Below, in pieces: positions 1 through 6,549 of a stretch of 40,840 bases of DNA (position 1 is its first letter; each line of letters starts with the position of its first letter). The stretch comes from Clostridia bacterium (GTDB lineage Bacteria > Bacillota > Clostridia > Christensenellales > Aristaeellaceae), in contig JAFUDS010000009.1 in NCBI GenBank assembly GCA_017464305.1, forward strand, positions 1-40,840. Direction: 5' to 3'. A model generated the notes under the pieces. The model worked only from the letters and a program-made list of their open reading frames with translations, was not told where the DNA came from and ran no database searches. Both the position numbers and the translations under genes were made by a program.

Positions 1-116
1 ATGGCCTGGATTTTTGCAGCCCGGAGTGTGTCGCTATGCCACCAGCATCTTGTCGTTTGTACCGATTCCGCCGATGCGGGTTGTCCCGAGCAAATAAATA
101 AGCCTGTCGTTGTTAA

Positions 117-341
117 CCACGTCAGTCAGTCGGCGGACACTGGACGGATCAGTGTAACCTGATACTGATTGATTGCGACTCGATAGAAGATACATTTGCC
201 GACAATATGTACCAGCGTTCGGAACTGGATCGGTTGATCTATAAAGATCCCAAGGCTTATGCAGAACTTGTTTGGAATGAGTGCCCCGACCTTTATTTGC
301 AAGAATCGACGGATTATACGCATTTAAGCGATTTGAGGTAA
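117..341 (+). pseudogene. 3' fragment of an unrecognised gene
   Basis: An open frame runs from just after a stop at 114 to TAA at 339-341 with no convincing start codon or ribosome-binding site. Its last 55 codons read like real protein (IEDTFADNMYQRSELDRLIY, then a KDPKAYAELVW stretch), with the charged, Tyr-rich composition of proteins carried on Firmicute mobile elements. The first ~110 bases of the window give no continuing frame, so the gene has either lost its 5' part or is frameshifted. I do not recognise a family. It belongs to the A+T-richer left-end block shared with the XRE, KilA-N and recombinase-remnant genes, so a decayed mobile-element gene is the best guess. Confidence 0.3.
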
Positions 342-370
342 TAGCATCTGTGTGAAATGGAGAAAGCTTT

Positions 371-724
371 ATGAAAGAGATGGGCAAAAGATTAAAATAT
401 CTCCGTGAAGGGATCGGAGTATCACAGGAAAAACTTGCAAAAATGCTGGGCACGACACAGTCCAGCATTAATCGCTATGAGAATGGACAAAGTGAGCCCA
501 CTGTGGAGCTTTTTCGCAAGTATGCTGACCTTTTTGATGTGTCAATGGATTATATCTTCTGCAGGTCGGATGCTCCAGAGGGAAAAATGTATGAATATCA
601 TCCTGAGTTGCCGCCGGACAAGGAAAAAATGCGGCAGTTTTTGGAGATGTGCTTTCAGCCGGGGACGCCCGCGAATATAAAGTTGAAGGAAAGCATGCTG
701 CGGATCATGGAGGAAAAGGAATGA
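371..724 (+). CDS. XRE-family helix-turn-helix regulator
   Basis: A 117-residue Cro/CI-type DNA-binding protein. The HTH_3 domain fills residues ~6-62: GKRLKYLREGIGVSQEKLA leads into the recognition segment LGTTQSSINRYENGQSEP, and FDVSMDYIF closes the fold. The ~50-residue tail is charged and of unknown role; it could mediate dimerisation or ligand sensing. The start ATG follows a TGGAGAAAG Shine-Dalgarno-like stretch. The stop overlaps the start of the KilA-N gene by four bases (ATGA), so the two are translationally coupled and probably work together in regulating a mobile element. A role as repressor of its own operon is inference from the family and context. Confidence 0.85.
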   Translation: MKEMGKRLKYLREGIGVSQEKLAKMLGTTQSSINRYENGQSEPTVELFRKYADLFDVSMDYIFCRSDAPEGKMYEYHPELPPDKEKMRQFLEMCFQPGTPANIKLKESMLRIMEEKE

Positions 725-1581
725 GCGGGAAAAAGGCATCCCTGATCACAGTACAGGACACACCGATTACAGTTATGCGGATTGAGCGGGAGGACTTTAT
801 CTGCCTGACCGATATGGCTAAAGCACGTACAGATGCTGCACGTGCTGCGGATGTGATCAAGAACTGGTTGCGCTCCAGAACGACACTGGAATTTCTGGGA
901 ACATGGGAAGTTATGTATAACCCAGGGTTTAAAGTGGTCGAATTCGACCACTTTAAGGCAGAAGCCGGCCTGCATACTTTTACTCTCAGCGCTAAGGAAT
1001 GGATAGAAAAGACAAATGCAATCGGTATGTATGTTCAGGCAGGCCGCTATGGCGGTACTTATGCACATAAGGATATTGCTTTTGAATTTGGCTCAGCAAT
1101 CAGTCCGGTTTTTAAGCTGTATCTGCTCAAAGAATATCAAAGACTTAAAGATGAAGAAAACGACCGGCTGAAGCTCGAATGGGATGCAAAACGTTTCCTC
1201 TCAAAGAGCAATTACCTGATTCATACTGATGCGATTAAACATTATATTCTGCCCAACACAAATTTTAACCCCAGTACGGAATGGCTGGCATATGCAGATG
1301 AAGCAGATCTGCTAAATGTTGCTTTGTTCGGTTTTACTGCTAAGGCATGGAGAGAAGCTAATCCTGACCTGGCAAAAACGGGAAACGTTCGTGACTATGC
1401 TTCCATTGCAGAACTGACAGTGCTTTCAAATCTGGAAACACATAATGCTGAACTGATCAAAAGCGGAATGCCGAAAGCAGAACGATTCAAAGCTTTATTG
1501 GAAATTGCTCGTTATCAAATGCGCGTGCTGACTGAAGCAGAGGATATTAAAGGATTGCCGATTGGTGGTGAAAGCAAGTGA
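721..1581 (+). CDS. KilA-N domain protein
   Basis: A 286-residue protein starting at the ATG that overlaps the upstream XRE stop; a longer reading from 649 would run through the XRE gene and is less likely. Residues ~1-110 carry the KilA-N signature: a short beta region (TVMRIEREDFICLTDMAK), then ADVIKNWLRSRTTLEFLGTWE, NPGFKVVEFDHFK, and FTLSAKEWIEKTNAIGM. The rest is helical and charged (YLLKEYQRLKDEE). KilA-N domains occur in phage, plasmid and large-virus proteins and are thought to bind DNA; the cellular role of such Firmicute proteins is unknown. The recombinase remnant begins inside its stop codon, so an XRE-kilAN-recombinase operon once existed here. A perfect 28-bp palindrome lies within the coding sequence at 929-956. 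Confidence 0.8.
   Translation: MSGKKASLITVQDTPITVMRIEREDFICLTDMAKARTDAARAADVIKNWLRSRTTLEFLGTWEVMYNPGFKVVEFDHFKAEAGLHTFTLSAKEWIEKTNAIGMYVQAGRYGGTYAHKDIAFEFGSAISPVFKLYLLKEYQRLKDEENDRLKLEWDAKRFLSKSNYLIHTDAIKHYILPNTNFNPSTEWLAYADEADLLNVALFGFTAKAWREANPDLAKTGNVRDYASIAELTVLSNLETHNAELIKSGMPKAERFKALLEIARYQMRVLTEAEDIKGLPIGGESK
929..956. repeat. Perfect 28-bp palindrome inside the KilA-N gene
   Basis: The sequence is fully self-complementary around a central GAATTC, with 14-base arms (TTAAAGTGGTCGAA and its complement); pairing breaks at 928/957. It encodes the VVEFDHF part of the conserved KilA-N motif, so protein constraint explains some of it. It is long enough to serve as an operator for a dimeric HTH protein such as the adjacent XRE product, but nothing in the sequence proves that. 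Confidence 0.6.
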
Positions 1582-1740
1582 AAGCTGTAATCTATGCCCG
1601 GTATTCCTCTGATATGATGACAAAGTGGTTCTGACGTTTAATTAAAAGGAAGGCCAGAAGACGATCACGTTTGACGATGTGAATCAGAAGATGAATCCGC
1701 AAGAAAGCGGTTCGGATATGAAAATGTCTGGGGAGCACAC
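1578..1740 (+). pseudogene. Remnant of a large serine recombinase
   Basis: A GTG inside the KilA-N stop begins VKAVIYARYSSD, the typical first dozen residues of large serine recombinases, including the YARYSS catalytic-serine motif. Right after the Asp codon the frame changes and the text becomes DDKVVLTFN, stop, KEGQKTITFDDVN. This resembles the C-terminal strand motif of the same enzymes, where a Tyr codon would normally stand at the stop. About 450 residues between the two ends are missing. The junction lies at a short GATATGATGAC stretch, consistent with deletion between small repeats. The product cannot be active, so the element that carried this block is no longer self-mobile. The N-terminal match is strong; the C-terminal assignment is from memory of the family. 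Confidence 0.6.
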
Positions 1741-1777
1741 CCGGAAGCCCTTGATTCAAGGACTTCCGGATTTTTTT
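1741..1777 (+). terminator. Rho-independent terminator
   Basis: CCGGAAGCCCTTG (1741-1753) pairs with CAAGGACTTCCGG (1757-1769) with a single mismatch, and seven T follow at 1771-1777. It ends the old XRE-kilAN-recombinase transcript and insulates the toxin-antitoxin pair downstream. Confidence 0.85.
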
Positions 1778-1819
1778 GTACTTGTAACCGCGAACTCTGA
1801 AAATGGATATGTTAGCAGA

Positions 1820-1848
1820 TTGCAAAACGTAAAAAACAGGTGTAATAT
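1820..1848 (+). promoter_or_regulatory. Promoter of the Panacea toxin-antitoxin pair
   Basis: TTGCAA at 1820-1825 and TAATAT at 1843-1848 are separated by 17 bases, in an A-rich stretch 35 bases before the GTG start. A strong AAGGAGGG ribosome-binding site sits at 1869-1876. Confidence 0.6.
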
Positions 1849-1883
1849 AAGTCACAGTAATTTTTTGCAAGGAGGGAACCGAA

Positions 1884-2543
1884 GTGCTTAATTCAACCAG
1901 TCGAAAGCTTGCGTTGGCTGGATGGCTCCATGTGAATGCGCCAGATGCTTACAACAATTCACTTCGCTTGCAAAAGTTTTTGTTCTTATATGAAGCTCTT
2001 TGCAAGGCAGAGGGAAAAGAGTACGAGTTTTCACATTTAAAAGGCTATGAGAGAGGTCCGGTGTTCAGTACTGTTTGGGGAGATTATACCAAAGAGCAAG
2101 AGGCGTTCAATATAGCTTCCAGAAAACAGTTCGAAAAATTGGGGGACAAGATAGACGCTGAAAATGCTATCAAAATGGCCTTTATCGTAAAAACCTCAAC
2201 AGACAATGAATTGTCAGAACTGACTCATCAATTCGATATCTGGAAGAAGCAGGAGCCGCGTATTGTCGCCAAGGAAAAGCAGGTAGAGCTATTGGATTCT
2301 GATTTCCAGGAGAGGGATGTGCAGCTTATCACCCTGCTCGGGAACATGTACGATGTAGATCAAATCATCGATTCAGCCATTGTGCATTGCAACAATAAGT
2401 ATTATGTGTTTTCCACAGAAGACGCAAAGCGTCTTACGGAACAGCATTATGATGACTTGTATAAGCTCTCGGATAATGATGATCTCATAAACCCTGTGTT
2501 TACGGAAATTGACAGTGAGGGAGTGTTGACTTTCGTTGATTAA
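1884..2543 (+). CDS. Panacea-domain (SocA-like, DUF4065) antitoxin candidate
   Basis: A 219-residue protein with a GTG start seven bases after a near-perfect AGGAGGG site. The N-terminal half has the Panacea/DUF4065 pattern: ALAGWLHVNAPDAYNNSLRLQKFLFLYE, then FSHLKGYERGPVFSTVWGDY with the GPV motif. The C-terminal half (~100-219) is acidic and family-specific. Panacea domains are established as promiscuous antitoxin domains that neutralise unrelated toxins encoded beside them; SocA and the phage GepA family are relatives. The next gene overlaps by eight bases, is small and basic at its start, and is the expected position for the cognate toxin. Inferred role: antitoxin and perhaps autoregulator. 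Confidence 0.75.
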   Translation: MLNSTSRKLALAGWLHVNAPDAYNNSLRLQKFLFLYEALCKAEGKEYEFSHLKGYERGPVFSTVWGDYTKEQEAFNIASRKQFEKLGDKIDAENAIKMAFIVKTSTDNELSELTHQFDIWKKQEPRIVAKEKQVELLDSDFQERDVQLITLLGNMYDVDQIIDSAIVHCNNKYYVFSTEDAKRLTEQHYDDLYKLSDNDDLINPVFTEIDSEGVLTFVD

Positions 2544-2952
2544 AAAGAGAGATACGCTCCGGCTGCTTGTGCCATATCCAAACGCACAGTCTGTTCTGGC
2601 TAACACGCGACATATGTATGTCTGCATGAAGGAAAATCACGGGAATTATGAATTTGTAAAATGTCAAACCTTGAAGCCTTCCATGCTGATCAAAAGCCCA
2701 ATGGTGAATTATATCGATGAGAAGCCAGATAAAATGAGAAACCCTTTCGAACATGATACAAGAATTGACTGTGACAAGGTGTTCACGTCTTCTGGCGTGC
2801 TATATAAAGACGCATTGAAGACAACAGCAAGGCCAAATGTATGCGAAGATGTATTTCAGGCCATTGTTCAAAAGCTTCAAAGTCCGACAATAATTCCAAT
2901 GAACGAAACTGATCTTATTCGGCTGAACAGCCCAAATGTAATAAAGAAGTAA
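2536..2952 (+). CDS. Small unknown protein, putative toxin of the Panacea pair
   Basis: The 138-residue frame opens with TTG at 2536, inside the last codons of the antitoxin gene, so it is translationally coupled; there is no Shine-Dalgarno of its own. I do not recognise the family. The MYVCMKENHGNYEFVKCQ segment and NPFEHDTRIDCDKVF recall the beta-barrel of MazF/PemK-like RNases (a run of strands, then a D-x-R-ID-CDKVF strand). The similarity is only suggestive and no catalytic residues can be assigned. The C-terminus (VFQAIVQKLQ) looks helical. Position, size and coupling make a toxin role likely; the biochemical activity is open. Confidence 0.5.
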   Translation: MIKKRDTLRLLVPYPNAQSVLANTRHMYVCMKENHGNYEFVKCQTLKPSMLIKSPMVNYIDEKPDKMRNPFEHDTRIDCDKVFTSSGVLYKDALKTTARPNVCEDVFQAIVQKLQSPTIIPMNETDLIRLNSPNVIKK

Positions 2953-3053
2953 AATGGTACTTTCCCCGACAAAGAGTGTTGGGGATTTATTTGGGCCTGT
3001 TATTTTCCCGTGTAGCAGATTGCGGCTACGGTGGATGATTCATAAAATGTCTC

Positions 3054-3082
3054 TTGACAAACGGGGCTATATCATGTAGAAA
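3054..3082 (+). promoter_or_regulatory. Promoter of the aldo/keto reductase gene
   Basis: A consensus TTGACA (3054-3059) is followed after 17 bases by TAGAAA (3077-3082, 4 of 6 matches to TATAAT). It lies 85 bases before the ATG of the reductase and marks the left border of the G+C-rich chromosomal part. Confidence 0.5.
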
Positions 3083-3166
3083 GTATTTGACGCAATGTAT
3101 TGATTGCGGAATCTCCGGCTTGGATGGGATGCGGCCCCCAGGCTGGTTTGAGGAGGAAACTGAAGA

Positions 3167-4300
3167 ATGGAGCGTTATTTTACGGAGCATGCCCCCAAGC
3201 TGGGTTTCGGCTTGATGCGCCTGCCGCAGAAGGATGGAAAGATCGATATCGAACAGACGAAGAAAATGGTCGATCTCTTCCTGGCGGCGGGACAAACCTA
3301 CTTTGACACGGCCTATGTCTATGGTGCGGACGGCGCCTCGGAAAAGGCGGCGAAGGAAGCGCTGGTGGATCGGTATCCCCGGGAATCCTTTACCCTGGCC
3401 ACGAAGCTGAACGTCCACGCCAATGGCTGCAAAAGCGCGGAAGACGCCAAGCGCCAGCTGGAAATCAGCCTGGAGCGCACCGGGGCGAAGTACTTTGACT
3501 TCTATCTGCTGCACGCCATCGGCGAGGGCAATATCGGGGATTACGACGCCTATGGCATCTGGGATTTTGTCAAGGAAGCGAAGGAGAAGGGCTTGGTGAA
3601 GCACTGGGGCTTCTCCTTCCATGGGTCCACCCAGCTGTTGGAAAAGCTGCTGACGGATCATCCGGACGCGGAATTTGTCCAGCTGCAGATCAATTATGCC
3701 GACTGGGAGAACCCGGACGTGGCAAGCCACACGATTTATGATATCGCCCGCCGCCATGGAAAGCCAATCGTGGTAATGGAGCCCGTCAAGGGCGGAACCT
3801 TGGCCAATCCACCCCGCCGGGTGCAGGAAATTCTGAAGGCGGAAAATCCGGACGCCTCCTTTGCCTCCTGGGCGGTGCGCTATGTGGCCTCCATGGATGG
3901 CATTCTCTCTGTCCTCAGCGGTATGTCCAACATCGCCCAGATGGAGGATAACCTGTCCTACATGAAGGACTTCCAGCCCCTGTCCGATCGGGAAAAGGAG
4001 ACCATCTTCCGGGCTCAGGCGGCCCTGGCGGATGTGAAATCCATCCCCTGTACGGCCTGCCATTACTGCACCGAGGGCTGCCCCATGAAGATCCGGATTC
4101 CGGATATCTTCTCCGCCAGAAACACGGAGCTGATCTGGGAGCAGAAGGATCGGGCTCAGCGCAGATACGACGAGATTACCGAAAAGAGCAACAAGGCCTC
4201 CGCCTGCATCGGCTGCGGCCAGTGCGAAGCGGCCTGCCCGCAGCATATCGGCATCATTGACGCCCTGCGGGAATGCGCGAAGCAGTATGAGGCTTCCTGA
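3167..4300 (+). CDS. Aldo/keto reductase with C-terminal 2[4Fe-4S] ferredoxin domain
   Basis: A 377-residue enzyme. Residues ~1-280 form an aldo/keto reductase barrel: GFGLMRLP at the N-terminus, FDTAYVYG with the catalytic Asp/Tyr, TKLN with the catalytic Lys, and FYLLHAI with the His. The tail carries two cysteine clusters, CTACHYCTEGCP (near residue 295) and CIGCGQCEAACP (near 348), which bind two [4Fe-4S] centres. This AKR-ferredoxin fusion is common in anaerobic Clostridia; its physiological substrate is generally unknown, and electrons may come from ferredoxin rather than only NAD(P)H. The start follows an AGGAGG site 12 bases upstream. It stands alone, with its own promoter and a hairpin after the stop. 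Confidence 0.9.
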   Translation: MERYFTEHAPKLGFGLMRLPQKDGKIDIEQTKKMVDLFLAAGQTYFDTAYVYGADGASEKAAKEALVDRYPRESFTLATKLNVHANGCKSAEDAKRQLEISLERTGAKYFDFYLLHAIGEGNIGDYDAYGIWDFVKEAKEKGLVKHWGFSFHGSTQLLEKLLTDHPDAEFVQLQINYADWENPDVASHTIYDIARRHGKPIVVMEPVKGGTLANPPRRVQEILKAENPDASFASWAVRYVASMDGILSVLSGMSNIAQMEDNLSYMKDFQPLSDREKETIFRAQAALADVKSIPCTACHYCTEGCPMKIRIPDIFSARNTELIWEQKDRAQRRYDEITEKSNKASACIGCGQCEAACPQHIGIIDALRECAKQYEAS

Positions 4301-4331
4301 GTAATCAAAGCGAATGAAAACCCAAAGTGAA

Positions 4332-4357
4332 CGCTCTCCCGCGGAGCGGGGGAGCTT
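4332..4357 (+). terminator. G+C-rich hairpin after the aldo/keto reductase
   Basis: GCTCTCCCGC and GCGGGGGAGC form a 10-bp stem with one G-T pair, followed by a short TT only. It is one of several short CTCCCCCGC-type palindromes scattered between genes here. It may act as a weak terminator or be a dispersed repeat. Confidence 0.45.
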
Positions 4358-4429
4358 CAATCACACATATTTTGAGAAGTAAGCAGAAAGCTTTCACGCT
4401 GATTTGAAAAAACAGCGTTTTCAAAAAAG

Positions 4430-5035
4430 ATGAAGAAGAGCAATTGGTGGCGGGATCAGAAAATCTGGAAATGGGCAGGCAAGGCCCTGGGGGCGGCGCT
4501 GTCCGTGGCTGTGCTGGTGGGACTCTATTTTACCCTGGTCATCGCGCAGCCCCAATCCGCCGCGGAGGCTCCCCAGCCCACCCAGGCCCCCTGGCCGGGG
4601 GCGCCGGCCCAGCGCGTCAGCTTGGAGGGGGAGCTGAGAACCCTGGTGCAATCCTTCCCCGCGCCGGTGATGAGCTTTATGAGCGGCAGCGGCATGGTCT
4701 TTGTCTCCGGCGAAGCGGAGGACGCTGCGTATGAGGAGGGCCAGGGCCGAATTCTGACCCTGTACTGGCAAACGCAGCAGGGAACGCCCCTGATGCTGCA
4801 GAGCATTTACCCCGCCGACGCCCTGACCCTGCTGGGCGAGGGAGATTACCATTTCAGCGACCATGCCGGCCCGGCCCTGTGTGGGCAGAACTCCGTCCGC
4901 ATGGAAAATGCGGATACCGTCCGGGTGCATATTCAGCTGGCGGGGAATGGCATCTATGCTGTAACGATCCCTCAGGAGCTGTCCCGAGATCTCTCCGACA
5001 TCGTTCGATCCATTCAGCTGTTTACCGCTGAATAA
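4430..5035 (+). CDS. Membrane-anchored extracytoplasmic protein of unknown function
   Basis: A 201-residue protein I cannot assign to a family. A basic start (MKKSNWWRDQKIWKWAGK) leads into one hydrophobic helix, LGAALSVAVLVGLYFTLVI (~residues 20-38), with no signal-peptidase or lipobox motif, so the protein should stay anchored with its C-terminus outside. A Pro/Ala-rich linker follows (~40-62), then a ~140-residue globular part with alternating strands. The upstream region has only A-rich sequence and a TTTGAAAA/TTTTCAAA hairpin (4403-4423) instead of a good Shine-Dalgarno, so translation may be weak. The next gene also encodes an exported protein but has its own promoter. Confidence 0.7.
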   Translation: MKKSNWWRDQKIWKWAGKALGAALSVAVLVGLYFTLVIAQPQSAAEAPQPTQAPWPGAPAQRVSLEGELRTLVQSFPAPVMSFMSGSGMVFVSGEAEDAAYEEGQGRILTLYWQTQQGTPLMLQSIYPADALTLLGEGDYHFSDHAGPALCGQNSVRMENADTVRVHIQLAGNGIYAVTIPQELSRDLSDIVRSIQLFTAE

Positions 5036-5080
5036 ATGTTTCAAAAATATGTCAAATATTGCCTGAAATTGAATAATCTC

Positions 5081-5109
5081 TTGAAGAAAATGTAAAAATG
5101 CGGTAAAAT
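5081..5109 (+). promoter_or_regulatory. Promoter of the DUF3298-like gene
   Basis: TTGAAG (5081-5086), a 17-base spacer, and TAAAAT (5104-5109). Transcription would begin near 5116, leaving a leader of about 18 bases that already contains the GGAGGG site at 5121-5126. Confidence 0.65.
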
Positions 5110-5133
5110 ATCTCCGTTACGGAGGGATGCCGC

Positions 5134-6342
5134 ATGAAGATGAAACAGCTTTTCTGCGCCGCTCTGTCGGCGCTTTTTCTTTGGAGCGTGGGAGCTTCTT
5201 TCGCCGAAGCGGCGACGGAGGCTGTGCCCCTCCCTTCCCTGGAATGGTTCGAAGAAAAGGGCCTGACCCTGGGGGAAAACGCCCTGGCTTATCCCGCTCT
5301 GCGGGAAGGCTTGCTGGAAGCGGAGCTGACCCAAACCATCAATGAACAGATTTTGACGGACGGCCAGGTGCGGGAATATGTCACGCGCCTGAGCCAGCTG
5401 ATCTCCGGGGGGCGTCTGAATGTCTCCTGGAAGGGGACAGTCTTGGGCCCGGTGTTCTCCTTCGCCCTGGCGGCGGAAGGCGCGGTTTCGACGCCGCGGA
5501 ACAGCTTTGTTTGGACCGGCGGGAATATCGACCTGCGGGATGGGCATGAGGTGAGCCTGGCGGAAATTTTTACGGACCCGGAGGCCGCCCAGGAAGCCAT
5601 TGAGGAATATCTGGAGTGGGAGGTGGCGCCGGAGCTCAGCGCCCATCTGCTGAATAGCCAGCTGACGCCCCTGCCGGAAAGGTTTTTCTTCAATGAGCGG
5701 GGGATCATCTATCTCTATCCGATCGATCAGCTGAGCACCCTCAGCGACCGGGCGGGGGCGGTACTGATCCCCTGGCGGGTAGCGAAAGATCAGCTGGATC
5801 TTTCCGAGGAAGGATTGCTTTCCGCCATGGGCGTGGCGGCCTGGATGGCGGAGGACGAAGCGCGCGCGAAGGAGGTTCTGCGGAATAGCGCGGAGGAGCT
5901 GCGGTCCTGGGTGGAGAAGGGCGGGCTTCCGGGCATCCCGGCGAGCTTAGGAGACAGCCTCCAGGATTTGACGGAGGAGCATCATCTGCTGATCGATCCG
6001 GACGTGTACGCCCTGGGCCGGCTGTTCAGCCTGGAGGGGGCGGAATTCCGGGAGGTGTTCCTGATGACGGATTTCCTCAGTGAAAGCTGGGAAAACAGCG
6101 TCGTGGACGGGATTCGGATGGATCTGGGGAACTTCTTTGGCCTGGTGATCGGGGATACGCCCCGGGAAGCCTGGCTGGAGGCCCTGGGCGAGCCGGACCA
6201 TACCCTGGAGCTGGGGGAGGAACAGGCGGAGGCCTATCGCACCGAGCCAGGGGTCCGGGATTACTATGAAATCGGCGAAAATCGGCTGCAACTGCAGGCG
6301 AATGAAGATGGTATCCTCTGCAGCGTGATTATTTCGGAATAA
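5134..6342 (+). CDS. Secreted protein with an RsiV/PdaC-like DUF3298 domain
   Basis: A 402-residue exported protein. Residues 1-22 are a Sec signal peptide (basic start, hydrophobic core, AEA cleavage motif). Residues ~75-220 match the DUF3298 pattern seen at the C-terminus of the anti-sigma factor RsiV and in the deacetylase PdaC: FVWTGGNIDLRDGHEVSLAEIF, then FFFNERGIIYLYPID and AVLIPWR. Residues ~220-402 are acidic and unrecognised. There is no transmembrane helix besides the signal peptide and no catalytic deacetylase domain, so this is not a complete RsiV or PdaC. A lysozyme- or peptidoglycan-related binding role is possible by analogy only. It is monocistronic, with a clear promoter and a GGAGGG ribosome-binding site. 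Confidence 0.65.
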   Translation: MKMKQLFCAALSALFLWSVGASFAEAATEAVPLPSLEWFEEKGLTLGENALAYPALREGLLEAELTQTINEQILTDGQVREYVTRLSQLISGGRLNVSWKGTVLGPVFSFALAAEGAVSTPRNSFVWTGGNIDLRDGHEVSLAEIFTDPEAAQEAIEEYLEWEVAPELSAHLLNSQLTPLPERFFFNERGIIYLYPIDQLSTLSDRAGAVLIPWRVAKDQLDLSEEGLLSAMGVAAWMAEDEARAKEVLRNSAEELRSWVEKGGLPGIPASLGDSLQDLTEEHHLLIDPDVYALGRLFSLEGAEFREVFLMTDFLSESWENSVVDGIRMDLGNFFGLVIGDTPREAWLEALGEPDHTLELGEEQAEAYRTEPGVRDYYEIGENRLQLQANEDGILCSVIISE

Positions 6343-6357
6343 GCAGTTAGAAAGAGA

Positions 6358-6477
6358 TTTCTCCCCCGGAGGGGGAGAAATCAGATCAATCTCCTGCCTC
6401 AATGGGAAAGAACATAAACAAACATTCTCCCCCCGGAGGGGGAGAAACATAAACCAATCTCTGCCCCCGGAGGGGGC
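6358..6477. repeat. Three short CCCCCGGAGGGGG palindromes between genes
   Basis: Three near-copies of the same hairpin occur within 120 bases (about 6360-6380, 6427-6448 and 6463-6477). Each has a CTCCCCC arm and a GGGGGAG arm around CGGA or GGA, the third being a TGCCCCC/GGGGGCG variant. The first two are followed by AAAT or AAAC, and AACATAAAC recurs between copies. They lie between the DUF3298-like gene and ftsK. They could terminate transcription weakly in both directions or be a local expansion of the palindrome family also seen at 4332, 15498, 25378 and 36631. Confidence 0.6.
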
Positions 6478-6549
6478 GGAGAAAAGGAAGTCGCGAAAGA
6501 TTTTCTTTCGAAGAAGACAAGAAGAGAACAAGCACGATGGAGGAATGGA

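Noticed and set aside
1-159. 53-codon frame beginning with ATG at base 1
   Set aside because: The window edge cuts it, it has no visible ribosome-binding site, and its Cys/Val/Ser-rich translation resembles no family I know.
3026-4360. Minus-strand frame of 444 codons opposite the aldo/keto reductase
   Set aside because: The + strand frame has complete family motifs and a good ribosome-binding site; the minus frame is a composition artefact, as are those opposite ftsK (7687-9348) and pdp.
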